This document shows positions 9,290 to 19,813 of a DNA stretch of 64,000 nt, one piece after another. Numbering within the stretch: position 1 is the stretch's first letter; every line of letters starts with the position of its first letter. The notes under the pieces were generated by a model. It saw only the letters and a list, made by a program, of their open reading frames with translations, did no database searches and was not told the DNA's origin. The stretch comes from Symbiodinium natans (lineage: Eukaryota > Sar > Dinophyceae > Suessiales > Symbiodiniaceae). The translations under genes were made by a program, and so were the position numbers. The stretch spans positions 112,001-176,000 of the forward strand of contig CAJNDS010002847.1 in the NCBI GenBank assembly GCA_905221605.1, given 5' to 3'.

Positions 9290-9873
9290 GAAGAAGAAGC
9301 CAGCAAGAAGCATCGAGAAGGGTGACGACTGAACGCAGCGTGAAGCATGTATAGATTTTCTGAAGCTGTGTACATAGAAGTTCGAGCACCCCGAACATTG
9401 CACGAAGTACAAAGTAGGTACAACGAATGTTTTTGAATAAGCAAGGACCCCAATACGCCTTGTGATATTCACACGAGTTTCACCAAGAAGAAAGTAGTTT
9501 CACGAAGAGTTTCACGAAGCAGGACTAGGAGTGTAAGGTGCAGCCAGGTAGAGGCAAGAACAGTTGAAGAAAGAAGATGGTTAGGTAAAAGAGAAGACCA
9601 CACAAGAGCCATAGGCTGGCCACAGGGCTGAGACTCACAAGATGAGGACTCTAAGACAAGCCCGTGTAACTAGAAATTCGAGGTTAGGAGTTTATGCATG
9701 TTTCAAGAAACAAAGCAGAAAGAACTGGGTAAAAGACCTTGGACTAGAGGAGACGAATGTCCCCAGTTCAGTACACTTGAAGTCCGAAACAGCTCTTCGT
9801 CTTTTGGCACAGCAGTGAGAATCACTGCAGGAAAGAGAACGCCCTAAAGCCTTCGATCTGTTCCGAGGCGGGG
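9290..9873 (+). other. 3' untranslated tail of the first element
   Basis: No convincing coding sequence lies here. It is purine-rich near the pol stop (AAGAAGAAG), then mixed. It lies between the pol stop and the candidate 3' LTR start. Confidence 0.5.
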
Positions 9874-9890
9874 TGTTAAGTGTACAGCAT
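9862..9890 (+). other. Candidate polypurine tract and 3' LTR start of first element
   Basis: The sequence GAGGCGGGG is followed at 9874 by TGTTAAGTG. A purine run directly before a TG is the usual arrangement at a 3' LTR boundary. No matching 5' LTR is in the window, and no LTR end can be fixed. Confidence 0.3.
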
Positions 9891-10149
9891 GTATCCAGGT
9901 ACAGTGAATGGGTGCAGTAGGAAAGACACCAAATGCCCTAAGGCATGTTGAGTCTGAGCAGAACGAGTTTGACACCGGAGGCTTAGGCTCAAGAGTCGAA
10001 AGCGAGAAAAGTTGTTTTGCCTTTAGAGCGTGGTAGGAAAAGTGAGCCATGATGTTTACCACGTTTTTCAACATGCAGTCTCACAGTGCTCGCTCCGCCT
10101 CGTTGCAAATCTGAAATTTTGAAACTTTTAAATCTGCACGGGTGAACTC

Positions 10150-10450
10150 TGGCCCCTAGGGCTTTGTAGGAATTTTAGCTCCTGAGACTCCGTAAAGAAA
10201 TCTTGGTCCCCGATACTCTGTGAAACAAATATAGCACCTGGCACACTGCAGGAAATCGGGCATCCGAAGTCTGTCCTAGTGGACCTTGCCACGCTAACAA
10301 TCTGGATTGCTTATTCTTTTGTATTGAGTGGTTCTGTCTGTCTGACGTGTACACTTTAAAACTCTGTACGCCGAGCCCTGGCGGCTGAGACTTTGTAAGA
10401 TCCCTGAGCCCTGGGACATTGTAGGAATTGGAACCCCTGTGACCCTGGGA
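10150..10450. repeat. Degenerate about 27 bp tandem repeats
   Basis: Units of the type CCC-TGGGACT-TGTAGGAATT recur at about 27 bp spacing between 10150 and 10255 and again between 10365 and 10450, with heavy divergence. They may lie inside the candidate 3' LTR region. Confidence 0.45.
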
Positions 10451-10523
10451 GTTCGGGTGCCATTTTATATTTTGACGCAACCCGAAACATGTAGACTGTC
10501 ATGAATTTCAAGCTTTCAAGAAG

Positions 10524-10573
10524 GCATATAATATATATATATATATATAATATATACATATACATATCTACAT
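10524..10573. repeat. AT microsatellite
   Basis: This is a run of TA dinucleotides passing into TACATA variants, with strong local AT richness. Confidence 0.9.
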
Positions 10574-11078
10574 ATATGGTTTAAGTTTTAACAGTTAAAT
10601 TTAAGAACGCCAGTTAATTTTTAAAGAGAGCTGTGGTCGTCTCATTGATCCGCACACGTGCAGGAGCTGCAGTTGTAAAGTAGGATTAACCGGAGCTGGA
10701 GCTCGGTTTCAGAGTCTGCCGAAGCCTGTATGTAGGCATAAACTAGAAACGTGGAGCTAAAGCTCGAAACTAGAAACTGCAAAACCTTTACCCGTAAACT
10801 AGAAACTGACGGGAATAATTATAGCGTCAACACACGGACTGCAGGCCCTGTAGCAGAAAACCCACTAAGCTGTTCGCACATTTTGAAGTCGATCGCTGGG
10901 AGAAACTGCTGAGACCGGATTACGCAAGCGCTTCCGTCAGGAAGAAACTGCCAAGGACAAAGAAACGGACGTAAAAGCTCAACAAAAGGCAAGCTGGCAA
11001 TTCACTGGCGGTACCAGTGCCTGTATTTACAGGTCTTGCGCTTGCACCCACCCGGCCGGCTCTCGTGCCAGCACCACG
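10574..11078. other. Non-coding stretch without assigned feature
   Basis: It contains short internal echoes (CTAGAAACT repeated near 10742-10810) but no supported gene. Confidence 0.4.
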
Positions 11079-11311
11079 CCATCTCCTGCTACGAACTGAA
11101 CACATGTCTAGCAATACCAAGAAAAAATTAGCTGTTCTCCTTCGTGTCGTCGCCTTCCCAACTTCCCCAGGCATCCTGTCGTGCAACTTCATAACTATCC
11201 ATCTCCTGCTGCGAACTGAACACATGTCTCGCAATGCCAAGAAAAAAAAGGTTCTCCTTCGTGTCGTCGCCTTTCCAACTTCCCCACGCTTCCTGTCGTA
11301 CATCACTATGT
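11079..11311. repeat. 120 bp direct repeat, two copies
   Basis: Copy 1 starts at 11079 and copy 2 at 11199. Both begin CCATCTCCTGCT and share AACTGAACACATGTCT and CTCCTTCGTGTCGTCGCC. Divergence is about 10-15 percent with small indels. Open frames here come from the repeat and are not supported as genes. Confidence 0.8.
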
Positions 11312-12235
11312 ATGTGGCATTGAAATAACATGTCGACGTTCTTATTGAGACTGTATCCGAATGGCATTGTTACAGCAGCAGTTCTCCTCTTCGTCTTCTT
11401 CTGCGTGCTCCGGCGGGGTCTTCGGCACTGCCCAAGCGTTGGAGTGGCCACTGAAGCCTGAAACTTCAACCGAGATAATCATATATGAAAATTTAAAGCG
11501 AACAATTGCAAATAAGATTCCCACGAATCTTCTTGGATGCGGGCTCTGATGACGTCGCCTGATTTCGTGCACATTGTTGTATCTTGGAAACCATGAGTTT
11601 GGCGCAACATTGATTATTTTGGGCACTCAGGATTGCAAGAACTGCAGAAGTACATCTTATGAGTATTTTGCATGCTGCGCAATGCCAATAGCTGGGATTC
11701 CTCATCGGCACGAGATGCCGCCGCAGCCTCCTTGCACAGAGCAGACAAGCCCATACGCCTTGTACTTCTACGACAACTGAAACATCAGGCCTGCGCCTTC
11801 TTCACCCAGCGCGTCCACATGAGGAGAACTCCCTGAGGGAGCACCACTGAGCAATAGCTCTGGGACCTGCGATCATCATTTTTTCTGCTTCCTACATTTA
11901 CGCGTCTCTAAATCACTGCACGAGTCCTGACTGCGTCTCGGATCTCTTCCAGGCTCGGCAAGATCAATCTCTCAGCTGCCTGTATTGCTGGTATGTTTCA
12001 AGTCGTGTGTTTGCTTCAAACAAGAACTAGACAAGTCATCGGTCACACACTCATGAAACACAAAAGAAGAAACCTCTGCCATCGAATACGGGATTTCTCT
12101 GACCGACGCAGCCGTGACCTGCAATTGTCTTTACGCTTAATATTCTGAAACATGCATGCTACACAAAAATAAAATCTAAGCGCTGCGCCCAACTGTCATT
12201 GTCGAGCTTGCTGACCCAGGTGGGCAGGGCCGCAC
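11312..12235. other. Unique non-coding stretch
   Basis: I see no supported coding region, RNA gene or repeat family. Short open frames of 60-95 codons occur on both strands without recognisable motifs. Confidence 0.4.
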
Positions 12236-12722
12236 TCATACCGCCTTTGGCGAGATAGATGCATGGCTGACCAACCTGCATGGTGCCCGGAAAGAAAAGT
12301 GAGGCCGGCTTGAGCAAAAACCTGTCCGGTCGCTATACATTGTCCAGGAATTGCTTGCCGTGGCGCTATCCGTCAAGCAATAAGTTGTCCCTATATTCAA
12401 ACTGTGCAGGCAAATTGTCCAGAACTGCCTTGCCTTGACATTATCCGTTAGGGCAAACAGTCCACGAGCTACGCGCTCAGGATTTGCAGACAATTTCAGT
12501 CGGCCATTGCTGCTCTGACGCTATCCGTCAATAGAAATATTCCGGGCGCTATACGCCAAGACTGCGAAAGTATTTCGTCGATGCTGCCCTGACGCTATCC
12601 GTCCGGGTAAATAATCCCGGCGCTATGCACCCAAGAATGTGACAGCCGCTTGTCTAAGAAGTGCTGCCCTGACGCTATCCGTCAGGGCATACAGTCCCGG
12701 CGCTATGCACTCAGGACTTCCA
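12236..12722. repeat. Diverged copies of the 80 bp hairpin satellite
   Basis: Four to five degenerate units contain variants of GCCCTGACGCTATCCGTCAGGGC and CCCGGCGCTATGCACTCAGGA. The unit at about 12664-12722 is nearly canonical, and units to its left are progressively more decayed. They are separated from the clean block of the same satellite by the 49 bp array. Confidence 0.75.
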
Positions 12723-12765
12723 CATCTACCTTGCTTGCGCGGGTCAACACCCCAACTCCGGGTTT

Positions 12766-12834
12766 TGAAAGGATTTCAGTTGGGGATCTGAAAATTACCC
12801 CCCAACCTGGGAAATCAGCCGGCTGAAATCCTTG
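12766..12834. repeat. Short inverted repeat
   Basis: AAGGATTTCAG near 12768 is repeated inverted as CTGAAATCCTT near 12822. Between them, CAGTTGGGG and CCCCCCAAC also pair. It could be a small MITE-like remnant. Confidence 0.5.
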
Positions 12835-13104
12835 GTTAAAGGGATGCGAAGGGCATAAAATGCCTTAAAAGGAATGCGCACAAACAACGAGGGGCATATC
12901 ATCTCATTGTTTGTGTGAAATTATAGAATAAGATATAATGTTTCCAAATCCTTTATATCTTCAAGTCAATTGATGTTTTCGGGAAGGTTCCGCAGAAGCA
13001 CCCAAGTACCCAGAACTAGGTGCCTCTCATAAACTCCGCAAAATCCGTGACGCCCACGGTCTCCTAGAGCAAGGTGTCAAAATGCAGAATTTGGGGAGTT
13101 AAAA

Positions 13105-14290
13105 AGCCTAAAAAACTGAAATCTGGCACTGGGCAGGTCCTGGAAGCAGTAATGGGACCCAAAAAGCTCAAAACTGGCACCGGGCAGGTCCTGGAAGCAG
13201 TTAAGGGACCGAAAAAGCTCAAAACTGTCACTGGGCAGGTCCTGGAAGCAGTTAATGGACCAAAAGCTCAAAACTGACACTGGGCAGGTCCTGGAAGCAG
13301 TTAAGGGGCCCAAAACGCTCAAAACTGGCACTGGGCAGGTCCTGGAAGCAGTTAAGGGGCCAAAAGCTCAAAACTGGCACTGGGCAGGTCCTGGAAGCAG
13401 TTAAGGGGCCAAAAGCTCAAAACTGGCACTGGGCAGGTCCTGGAAGCAGTTAAGGGGCCAAAAGCTCAAAACTGGCACTGGGCAGGTCCTGGAAGCAGTT
13501 AATGGACCTGAAAAAGACCTGAAAAGCTCGGAACTGGCACTGGGCAGGTCCTGGAAGCAGTCAAGGAGCCCAAAACGCTCAAAACTGGCACTGGGCAGGT
13601 CCTGGAAGCAGTTAAGGGGCCCAAAACGCTCAAAACTGGCACTGGGCAGGTCCTGGAAGCAGTTAAGGGGCCAAAAGCTCAAAACTGGCACTGGGCAGGT
13701 CCTGGAAGCAGTTAAGGGGCCAAAAGCTCAAAACTGGCACTGGGCAGGTCCTGGAAGCAGTTAATGGACCTGAAAAAGACCTGAAAAGCTCGGAACTGGC
13801 ACTGGGCAGGTCCTGGAAGCAGTTAAGGAGCCCAAAACGCTCAAAACTGGCACTGGGCAGGTCCTGGAAGCAGTTAAGGGGCCCAAAACGCTCAAAACTG
13901 GCACTGGGCAGGTCCTGGAAGCAGTTAAGGGGCCAAAACTGGCACTGGGCAGGTCCTGGAAGCAGTTAAGGGGCCAAAAGCTCAAAACTGGCACTGGGCA
14001 GGTCCTGGAAGCAGTTAATGGACCAAAAGCTCAAAACTGGCCCTGGGCAGGTCCTGGAAGCAGTTAATGGACCTGAAAAGCTCGGACCTGGCACTGGGCA
14101 GGTCCTGGAAGCAGTTAATGGACCTGAAAAGCTCGGAACTGGCACTGGGCAGGTCCTGGAAGCAGCTAAGCGACCCAAAAACCTCAAAACTGGCAATTAA
14201 GGGACCCAAAACGCTCAAAACTGGTACTGGGCAGGTCCTGGAAGCAGTTAAGGGACTCAAAACGCTCAAAACTAGCACTGGGCAGGTCCT
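13105..14290. repeat. 49 bp tandem satellite
   Basis: The consensus is CTGGCACTGGGCAGGTCCTG followed by GAAGCAGTTAAGGGGCCAAAAGCTCAAAA, period 49 bp. Variant units differ in the spacer (CCCAAAACGCTC, or GACCTGAAAAAGACCTGAAAAGCTCGG). About two dozen copies are present. Reading frames of 60-148 codons are by-products. The array ends abruptly inside a unit at GGCAGGTCCT, joined directly to the 80 bp satellite. Confidence 0.95.
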
Positions 14291-14785
14291 ACCGTCAGGG
14301 CAAACAGCCCCGGCGCTATGCACTGAGGACTTCCACCGCATTCCGGCTGGTAATTGCTGCCCTGACGCTATCCGTCAGGGCAAACAGTCCCGGCGCTATG
14401 CACTCAGGACTTGCACAGGATTCCGGCTGGTAATTGCTGCCCTGACGCTATCCGTCAGGGCAAACAGTCCCGGCGCTATGCACTCAGGACTTGCGCAGGA
14501 TTCCGGCTGGTAATTGCTGCCCTGACGCTATCCGTCAGGGCAAACAGTCCCGGCGCTATGCACTCAGGACTTGCACAGGATTCCGGTTGGTAATTGCTGC
14601 CCTGACGCTATCCGTCAGGGCAAACAGTCCCGGCGCTATGCACTCAGGACTTCCACAGCATTCCGCTTGGTAATTGCTGCCCTGACGCTATCCGTCAGGG
14701 CAAACAGTCCCGGCGCTATGCACTCAGGACTTCCACAGCATTCCGGCTGGTAATTGCTGCCCTGACGCTATCCGTCAGGGCAAAC
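14291..14785. repeat. 80 bp hairpin-containing tandem satellite
   Basis: Canonical copies of the hairpin start at 14359, 14439, 14519, 14599, 14679 and 14759, exactly 80 bp apart. Each carries a perfect dyad GCCCTGACG-CTATC-CGTCAGGGC (9 bp stem, 5-base loop). Units differ by one or two bases, so the block is recently homogenised. Confidence 0.95.
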
Positions 14786-15352
14786 GCCAAGGGGATCCCG
14801 GCAAATTTTGACCGGCAAAGTTGTTCCTACCCTGTTCAGTTTTGTTTGGTGTTTGCCGGACTTTTGCAGGGCGCCAAGAGGATTCCGGCAAATTTTGACC
14901 GGCAAAGTTGTTCCTACCCTTTTCCGTTTTGTTTGGTATTTGCAGGGTTTTTGCGGGGCGCCAAGGGGATCCCGGCAAATTTTGACCGGCAAAGTTGTTC
15001 CTACCCTGATCAGTTTTGTTTGGTGTTTGCCGGACTTTTGCAGGGCGCCAAGAGGATTCCGGCAATTTTTGACCGGCAAAGTTGTTCCTACCCTTTTCCG
15101 TTTTGTTTGGTATTTGCAGGGTTTTTGCGGGGCGCCAAGGGGATCCCGGCAAATTTTGACCGGCAAAGTTGTTCCTACCCTGATCAGTTTTGTTTGGTGT
15201 TTGCCGGACTTTTGCAGGGCGCCAAGAGGATTCCGGCAAATTTTGACCGGCAAAGTTGTTCCTACCCTTTTCCGTTTTGTTTGGTATTTGCAGGGCTTTT
15301 GCGGGGCGCCAAGGGGATCTCGGCAAATTTTGACCGGCAAAGTTGGTTTTTA
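14786..15352. repeat. 174 bp higher-order satellite (87 + 87)
   Basis: GCCAAGGGGATCCCGG recurs at 14786, 14960, 15134 and (variant) 15308, exactly 174 bp apart. Each period holds two related 87 bp subunits, one with CCTGATCAG and TTTGCCGGACT, the other with CCTTTTCCG and TTTGCAGGGTT. The period is a multiple of three, so frames stay open on both strands (up to about 194 codons). I do not treat them as genes. Confidence 0.95.
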
Positions 15353-15369
15353 TTTTTCCGTTTTGTGTG

Positions 15370-18300
15370 ATATTTACAGGATAAATCTTTAAAACTCCTT
15401 AAAATCCTGAAAGTCTTTAAAAATTTTTGGGAAATGGATTTTCCAAAAACTTTAAGGATTTTGAAGATTTTCAAGATTTAAAAAAGGCCTTAAAACCCTT
15501 AAAATCCTTAAAGTTTTAGGAAATGGATTTCCAAAAACTTTAAGGATTTTAAGGATTTTAAAGTTTTAGGAAATGGATTTCCAAAAACTTTAAGGATGTT
15601 AAGGATTTTAAAGGTTTTAAAGATTTTAAAAGGTGGCCCGGGGCTCCTGGGCCTCCGGGACCCCTTTAAAATCTTTAAAATCCTTAAAATCCTTAAAATC
15701 CTTAAAATTTTTGGAAATGGATTTTCCAAAAACTTTAAGGATTTTAAGGATTTTAAAGGCTTTAAAAAGGCCTTAAAACCCTTAAAATCCTTAAAGTTTT
15801 AGGAAATGGATTTTCCAAAAACTTTAAGGGTTTTAAAGATTTTAAAGATTTTAAAGATTTTAAAAGGTGGCCCGGGGCGCCTGGGCCTCCGGGACCCCTT
15901 TAAAATCTTTAAAATCCTTAAAACCCTTAAAATCCTTAAAATCCTTAAAGTTTTAGGAAATGGATTTCCAAAAACTTTAAGGATTTTAAGGATTTTAAAG
16001 GTTTTAAAGATTTTAAAAGGTGGCCCGGGGCTCCTGGGCCTCCGGGACCCCTTTAAAATCTTTAAAACCTTTAAAATCCTTAAAATCCTTAAAATTTTTG
16101 GAAATGGATTTTCCAAAAACTTTAAGGATTTTAAGGATTTTAAAGGTTTTAAAAAGGCCGTAAAACCCTTAAAATCCTTAAAGTTTTAGGAAATGGATTT
16201 CCAAAAACTTTAAGGATTTTAAGGATTTTAAAGGTTTTAAAGATTTTAAAAGGTGGCCCGGGGCTCCTGGGCCTCCGGGACCCCTTTAAAATCTTTAAAA
16301 TCCTTAAAATCCTTAAAATCCTTAAAATTTTTGGAAATGGATTTTCCAAAAACTTTAAGGATTTTAAGGATTTTAAAGGTTTTAAAAAGGCCTTAAAAAC
16401 CTTAAAATCCTTAAAGTTTTAGGAAATGGATTTTCCAAAAACTTTAAGGGTTTTAAAGATTTTAAAGGTTTTAAAGATTTTAAAAGATTTTAAAAGGTGG
16501 CCCGGGGCTCCTGGGCCTCCGGGACCCCTTTAAAATCTTTAAAACCTTTAAAATCCTTAAAATCCTTAAAATTTTTGGAAATGGATTTTCCAAAAACTTT
16601 AAGGATTTTAAGGATTTTAAAGGTTTTAAAAAGGCCGTAAAACCCTTAAAATCCTTAAAGTTTTAGGAAATGGATTTCCAAAAACTTTAAGGATTTTAAG
16701 GATTTTAAAGATTTTAAAGATTTTAAAAGGTGGCCCGGGGCTCCTGGGCCTCCGGGACCCCTTTAAAATCTTTAAAATCTTTAAAATCCTTAAAATCTTT
16801 AAAATTTTTGGAAGTGGATTTTCCAAAAACTTTAAGGGTTTTAAGGATTTTAAAGGTTTTAAAAAGGCCTTAAAACCCTTAAAATCCTTAAAGTTTTAGG
16901 AAATGGATTTTCCAAAAACTTTAAGGGTTTTAAAGATTTTAAAGATTTTAAAGATTTTAAAAGGTGGCCCGGGGCGCCTGGGCCTCCGGGACCCCTTTAA
17001 AATCTTTAAAACCTTTAAAATCCTTAAAATCCTTAAAATTTTTGGAAATGGATTTTCCAAAAACTTTAAGGATTTTAAGGATTTTAAAGGTTTTAAAAAG
17101 GCCGTAAAACCCTTAAAATCCTTAAAGTTTTAGGAAATGGATTTCCAAAAACTTTAAGGATTTTAAGGATTTTAAAGATTTTAAAGATTTTAAAAGGTGG
17201 CCCGGGGCTCCTGGGCCTCCGGGACCCCTTTAAAATCTTTAAAATCCTTAAAATCCTTAAAATCCTTAAAATTTTTGGAAATGGATTTTCCAAAAACTTT
17301 AAGGATTTTTTAAGGATTTTAAAAAGGTTTTTAAAAAGGCCTTAAAACCCTTAAAATCTTAAAGTTTTAGGAAATGGATTTTCCAAAAACTTTAAGGATT
17401 TTAAGGATTTTCAAGATTTTAAAGATTTTAAAAGGTGGCCCGGGGCGCCTGGGCCTCCGGGACCCCTTTAAAATCTTTAAAATCCTTAAAATCCTTAAAA
17501 TCCTTAAAATTTTTGGAAGTGGATTTTCCAAAAACTTTAAGGATTTTAAGGATTTTAAAGGTTTTAAAAGGCCTTAAAACCCTTAAAATCCTTAAAGTTT
17601 TAGGAAATGGATTTTCCAAAAACTTTAAGGGTTTTAAAGATTTTAAAGGTTTTAAAGATTTTAAAAGGTGGCCCGGGGCTCCTGGGCCTCCGGGACCCCT
17701 TAAAATCTTAAAATCCTTAAAATTTTTGGAAGTGGATTTTCCAAAAACTTTAAGGGTTTTAAGGATTTTAAATGTTTTAAAAAGGCCTTAAAACCCTTAA
17801 AACCCTTAAAGTTTTAGGAAATGGATTTTCCAAAAACTTTAAGGATTTTAAAGATTTTAAAGGTTTTAAAGATTTTAAAAGGTGGCCCGGGGCTCCTGGG
17901 CCTCCGGGACCCCTTTAAAATCTTTAAAATCCTTAAAATCCTTAAAATCCTTAAAATTGGAAGTGGATTTTCCAAAAACTTTAAGGATTTTAAGGATTTT
18001 AAAGGTTTTAAAAAGGCCTTAAAACCCTTAAAATCCTTAAAGTTTTAGGAAATGGATTTTCCAAAAACTTTAAGGGTTTTAAGGATGTTAAAGGTTTTAA
18101 AAAGGCCTTAAAACCCTTAAAATCCTTAAAGTTTTAGGAAATGGATTTTCCAAAAACTTTAAGGATTTTAAAGTTTTTAAAGGTTTTAAAGATTTTAAAA
18201 GGTGGCCCGGGGCTCCTGGGCCTCCGGGACCCCTTTAAAATCTTTAAAATCCTTAAAATCCTTAAAATCCTTAAAATCTTTGGAAATGGATTTTCCAAAA

Positions 18301-18545
18301 ACTTTAAGGATTTTAAGGATTTTAAAGGTTTTAAAAAGGCCTTAAAACCCTTAAAATCCTTAAAATTTTTGGAAATGGATTTTCCAAAAACTTTAAGGAT
18401 TTTAAGGGTTTTAAAGATTTTAAAAAGGCCTTAAAACCCTTAAAATCCTTAAAGTTTTAGGAAATGGATTTTCCAAAAACTTTAAGGGTTTTAAGGATTT
18501 TAAAGCCTTTTTAAAATCTTTAAAATCCTTAAAATCCTTAAAATC
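15370..18545. repeat. About 233 bp AT-rich dyad satellite with GC core
   Basis: This is built from TTAAAATCC and AAGGATTTT strings. A GC core starting AGGTGGCCCGGGG occurs twelve times (15631, 15865, 16018, 16251, 16495, 16728, 16962, 17195, 17433, 17666, 17880, 18200), most often 233-234 bp apart. Arms on either side of each core are reverse complements over roughly 60 bp. A second dyad, TTTTGGAAATGG then ATTTTCCAAAA, sits between cores. Long Lys/Phe/Ile/Leu frames are artefacts of the repeat. Confidence 0.95.
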
Positions 18546-19160
18546 CTGAAAAGTTAGTCAGGCAGAGAGCAAAGCCAAATAGAGCAGAAAGGTCCTACGT
18601 ACAAACCCCTAAACCCCTAACCCCAAGCCTAAACCCGAAATCCCTCAATGACATGGTCCCTGAAAAGGGCCCCTTACCCTTCGTTAAATTAAAGGGTTCT
18701 GGAGGAAGCCCCCTTGGGCTGTGGAGGGCATGTGCTGGTTTAGGGTTTATGGTTTAGGGTTTATAGGGTTTAAGGCTCAGGGTTTAGACCTGCTAGTTCT
18801 GAATAGGAACTTCCGGAACTAGGTACCCTCATACTCCCCCCCCCCAACAGAACCCTTTGAGAAATTGTGCCATAGGCCTAAACCCTGAACTCTAAACCCT
18901 AAACCCTAAACCCTAAACCCTAAACTCTAAAGCCTGACTCAAGAACCAGGAAGTCGATGGGCGAAGGTTTGACGCCTGCAGTTCCCTGACTTGGCCGTGT
19001 TTTGTGACCTAGCAGGTCGAGCATGTGCGTTGGGCGAGGGGAAGCATGTTGGAAGGTCTAGGATTTAAACCCTAAACGCTAAACCCTAAACCCTAAACCC
19101 TAAACCCTAGGATTTAACTTCGGGCTGAGGTTTCAGGAGGGTTAGTTTGCAATTTTTGGA

Positions 19161-19235
19161 GACACGCTGTGGCTGCAGGATGAGGACGAAGACCTGGATG
19201 CCGAGGAGGTCCCGGGTACAACTCGGGCGGGCTGA
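19161..19235 (+). other. Exon-like island, acidic
   Basis: A 24-codon open frame (DTLWLQDEDEDLDAEEV...) ends in TGA. An acceptor-like GGCTGCAG precedes GATGAGGACGAAG. A second frame is also open, so the call is weak. Telomeric tracts lie on both sides. Confidence 0.3.
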
Positions 19236-19246
19236 TGATCCGACAG

Positions 19247-19324
19247 TTTAGGGTTTGGGGTTTGGGTTTAGGGTTTATTGTTTAGGGTTTAGGGTGTATT
19301 GTTTAGGGTTTAGGGTTTAGGGTT
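19247..19324. repeat. TTTAGGG tract
   Basis: TTTAGGG heptamers with TTTGGGG and TGTATTG variants. Confidence 0.9.
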
Positions 19325-19484
19325 TTCGCTAAACGGAGACATATTACCATTTGCGCCCTGATATGTAAGGCGCCGCAAACTGGCACCGTCATGCAGAGAG
19401 CACGTCTTGCCGCGCTGCTGTCCTGTTGGCACACGCGCGTCGTACCCTGCAAATGGTTCTGTAGCGCAAGCCTCCTACAACTCG

Positions 19485-19547
19485 CCCTAAACCCTAAACC
19501 CTCAGCCCTAAACTAAACCCCAAACCCTAAACCCTAAACCCTAAACC
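19485..19547. repeat. CCCTAAA tract
   Basis: CCCTAAA heptamers with one CCCTCAG and one truncated unit. Confidence 0.9.
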
Positions 19548-19643
19548 GGAGGACGAGGAAGCCGAGGAAGTAGAGGAGGCCAGCCATCGCGATGAGGAGG
19601 AGGAGGAGGAGGAAGACGAGGCAGAGGAGGACCGCAGCCTGTT
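19547..19643 (+). other. Exon-like island, Glu/Asp-rich
   Basis: An open frame of about 32 codons (PEDEEAEEVEEASHRD, then poly-Glu, then AEEDRSLF) lies between a CCCTAAA tract and a TTTAGGG tract. It resembles the acidic linkers common in nuclear proteins. Low complexity makes chance possible. Confidence 0.3.
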
Positions 19644-19652
19644 TGGGGGGGG

Positions 19653-19745
19653 ATTAGGGTTTAGGGTTTAGGGTTTAGGGATTGGGGTTTAGGGTTTAGG
19701 GTTTAGGGTTTATATAGGGTTTAGGGCCGTTTAGGGTTTTAGGGT
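19653..19745. repeat. TTTAGGG tract
   Basis: About a dozen TTTAGGG units with minor variants. Confidence 0.9.
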
Positions 19746-19770
19746 AAGTTTTAGGGGCTGAGGTAGGGCC

Positions 19771-19772
<2 letters not shown>

Positions 19773-19812
<40 letters not shown>
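19773..19812. repeat. Poly(G) run of 40
   Basis: An uninterrupted run of about 40 G. The exact length is prone to sequencing error. Confidence 0.9.

Positions 19813-19813
<1 letters not shown>

Larger units (their letters stand above)
1..9873 (+). mobile_element. Ty1/copia-class LTR retrotransposon, 5' end outside window
   Basis: The domain order on one strand is gag (with zinc knuckle), aspartic protease, integrase, reverse transcriptase, RNase H. Integrase before RT is diagnostic of the Ty1/copia superfamily. The coding parts are split over three frames: gag and protease in one frame, the zinc knuckle in a second, and pol in a third. The left LTR and true gag start lie outside the window. 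The right limit is uncertain: I place it before a TG-starting candidate LTR at 9874 preceded by a short purine run. No second LTR copy is available to confirm it. The element is unusual for its length after RNase H, with about 2.3 kb of additional in-frame coding sequence. Confidence 0.85.

Noticed and set aside
7316..9472. Long minus-strand frames opposite the pol tail
   Set aside because: Mirror frames of purine-rich coiled-coil coding DNA; Leu/Ser/Phe-only composition.
10500..10580. TATA-rich run as a promoter
   Set aside because: A simple AT microsatellite. Dinoflagellates rarely use a TATA box and no gene starts nearby.
14768..15392. Four overlapping open frames of 174-194 codons
   Set aside because: They are produced by a 174 bp satellite whose period is divisible by three. 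The translations are repeats without any fold-like pattern.
15596..18434. Many Lys/Phe/Ile/Leu-rich open frames on both strands
   Set aside because: Translations of the TTAAAATCC satellite; the same peptide appears dozens of times and on both strands.
13105..18545. CRISPR-like regular repeat spacing
   Set aside because: Units are head-to-tail satellites without unique spacers, in a eukaryotic setting.
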